Assembly: GCA_020696915.1 (NCBI GenBank)
Contig: JAJFMR010000005.1
Span: forward strand, 1-23,959
Length of the DNA: 23,959 nucleotides
Direction: 5' to 3'
Source: Rhizobiaceae bacterium
Lineage (GTDB): Bacteria; Pseudomonadota; Alphaproteobacteria; Rhizobiales; Rhizobiaceae
The position numbers and the translations under genes were made by a program. The notes under the pieces are model-generated. The model was not told the DNA's origin, ran no database searches, and worked only from the letters and a program-made list of their open reading frames with translations. This document shows positions 23,605-23,959 of this stretch, one piece after another (position 1 is the stretch's first letter; every line of letters starts with the position of its first letter).

Positions 23605-23959
23605 ATGATCCAACCTGACCGCATCCCGCTCCCGATGAACGATTTCGCGATATTCTGGGACTGGCTTTCCTTCGCCGTGCGCTGGCTCCACGTCATCACG
23701 GGAATCGCCTGGATCGGCTCCTCCTTTTACTTCGTGGCCCTCGATCTGGGCTTGCAGCGGCGCCCGGGCCTGCCTGCCGGCGTCCACGGCGAGGAATGGC
23801 AGGTCCACGGCGGCGGTTTCTACAACATCCAGAAATACATGATCGCCCCGGCCGAGATGCCGGAGCACCTGACCTGGTTCAAATGGGAGTCCTATTCGAC
23901 GTGGCTGTCGGGATTCGCGCTTCTGGCAATCGTCTATTACGCGGGTGCCGACCTCTATC
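23605..23959 (+). CDS. puuD: membrane-bound urate oxidase/hydroxylase PuuD, N-terminal part
   Basis: An open frame running off the window end (118 codons seen). It encodes the start of PuuD, the inner-membrane urate-oxidising enzyme with a C-terminal cytochrome c domain in the full protein. Visible family features are the first helix (FAVRWLHVITGIAWIGSSFYFVALD), EEWQVHGGGFYNIQKYMIAPAEMPEHL, FKWESYSTWLSG and a second helix (FALLAIVYYAGADLY). These closely resemble the N-terminus of known rhizobial PuuD proteins. ATG 23605 and ATG 23635 (MNDFAIFWDW) are both possible; neither has a good SD, and homologues start nearer the second. It makes 5-hydroxyisourate for UraH and is divergent from the LysR gene. 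The remaining helices and heme domain lie beyond the window. Confidence 0.93.
   Translation, partial: MIQPDRIPLPMNDFAIFWDWLSFAVRWLHVITGIAWIGSSFYFVALDLGLQRRPGLPAGVHGEEWQVHGGGFYNIQKYMIAPAEMPEHLTWFKWESYSTWLSGFALLAIVYYAGADLY

Noticed and set aside
1..23959. tRNA, rRNA, insertion sequence or integrase genes
   Set aside because: No tRNA-like cloverleaf, rRNA sequence, transposase motif or terminal inverted repeats were recognised on reading both strands; a covariance-model search was not possible.

Overview
The window is GC-rich and looks like an alphaproteobacterial chromosome, most likely Hyphomicrobiales (Rhizobiales), in the Mesorhizobium/Phyllobacteriaceae range. This rests on the membrane-bound urate oxidase PuuD, the PuuE-type allantoinase fused to an OHCU decarboxylase, a Rhodobacter-type split xanthine dehydrogenase (XdhA/XdhB/XdhC), and a REP-like palindrome at 41-80 of the kind common in Rhizobiales genomes. 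Genus is inference; no rRNA or tRNA gene is present.

Left block (84-11691), all on the minus strand and so transcribed right to left. The order is PuuE-OHCU decarboxylase fusion, (S)-ureidoglycine aminohydrolase (allE), ureidoglycolate lyase (allA), a CDA-fold nucleobase/nucleoside deaminase, a CocE/NonD-type serine hydrolase, a five-domain peptide/opine-type ABC importer (Tat-exported binding protein, two permeases, one double ATPase) and an alkaline-phosphatase-superfamily hydrolase. Many junctions overlap by 4-8 bp, so this may be one or two long operons. The REP-like element closes the block.

Centre (11846-17631), plus strand: 5-hydroxyisourate hydrolase (uraH), xdhA and xdhB, then a 670-bp gap holding a small hydrophilic ORF, then xdhC. 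The right edge (22562-23959) has a divergent LysR regulator and the start of puuD. Together these encode hypoxanthine/xanthine to urate (Xdh), urate to 5-HIU (PuuD), to OHCU (UraH), to allantoin (OHCU decarboxylase domain), to allantoate (PuuE), and ureidoglycine to ureidoglycolate (AllE) to glyoxylate plus urea (AllA). The allantoate-to-ureidoglycine enzyme (AllC type) is not in the window.

Between xdhC and lysR sits an apparently unrelated two-gene module (18049-22399). One gene encodes an 881-residue secreted, Cys-rich protein of unknown family with a central Ala-rich hydrophobic helical hairpin. The other, overlapping it, encodes a secreted right-handed beta-helix protein. It is preceded by 417 bp without a convincing gene, and may be an insertion into the purine locus.

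Regulation: the two divergent purine promoters (puuE/uraH and lysR/puuD) share an exact 14-bp AT-rich word, TTTTTGAAAGTCCT, in the same orientation and about 45-50 bp from the minus-strand start codon. It is a candidate common operator, perhaps for the LysR protein encoded here. The puuE/uraH region also contains two overlapping perfect palindromes.
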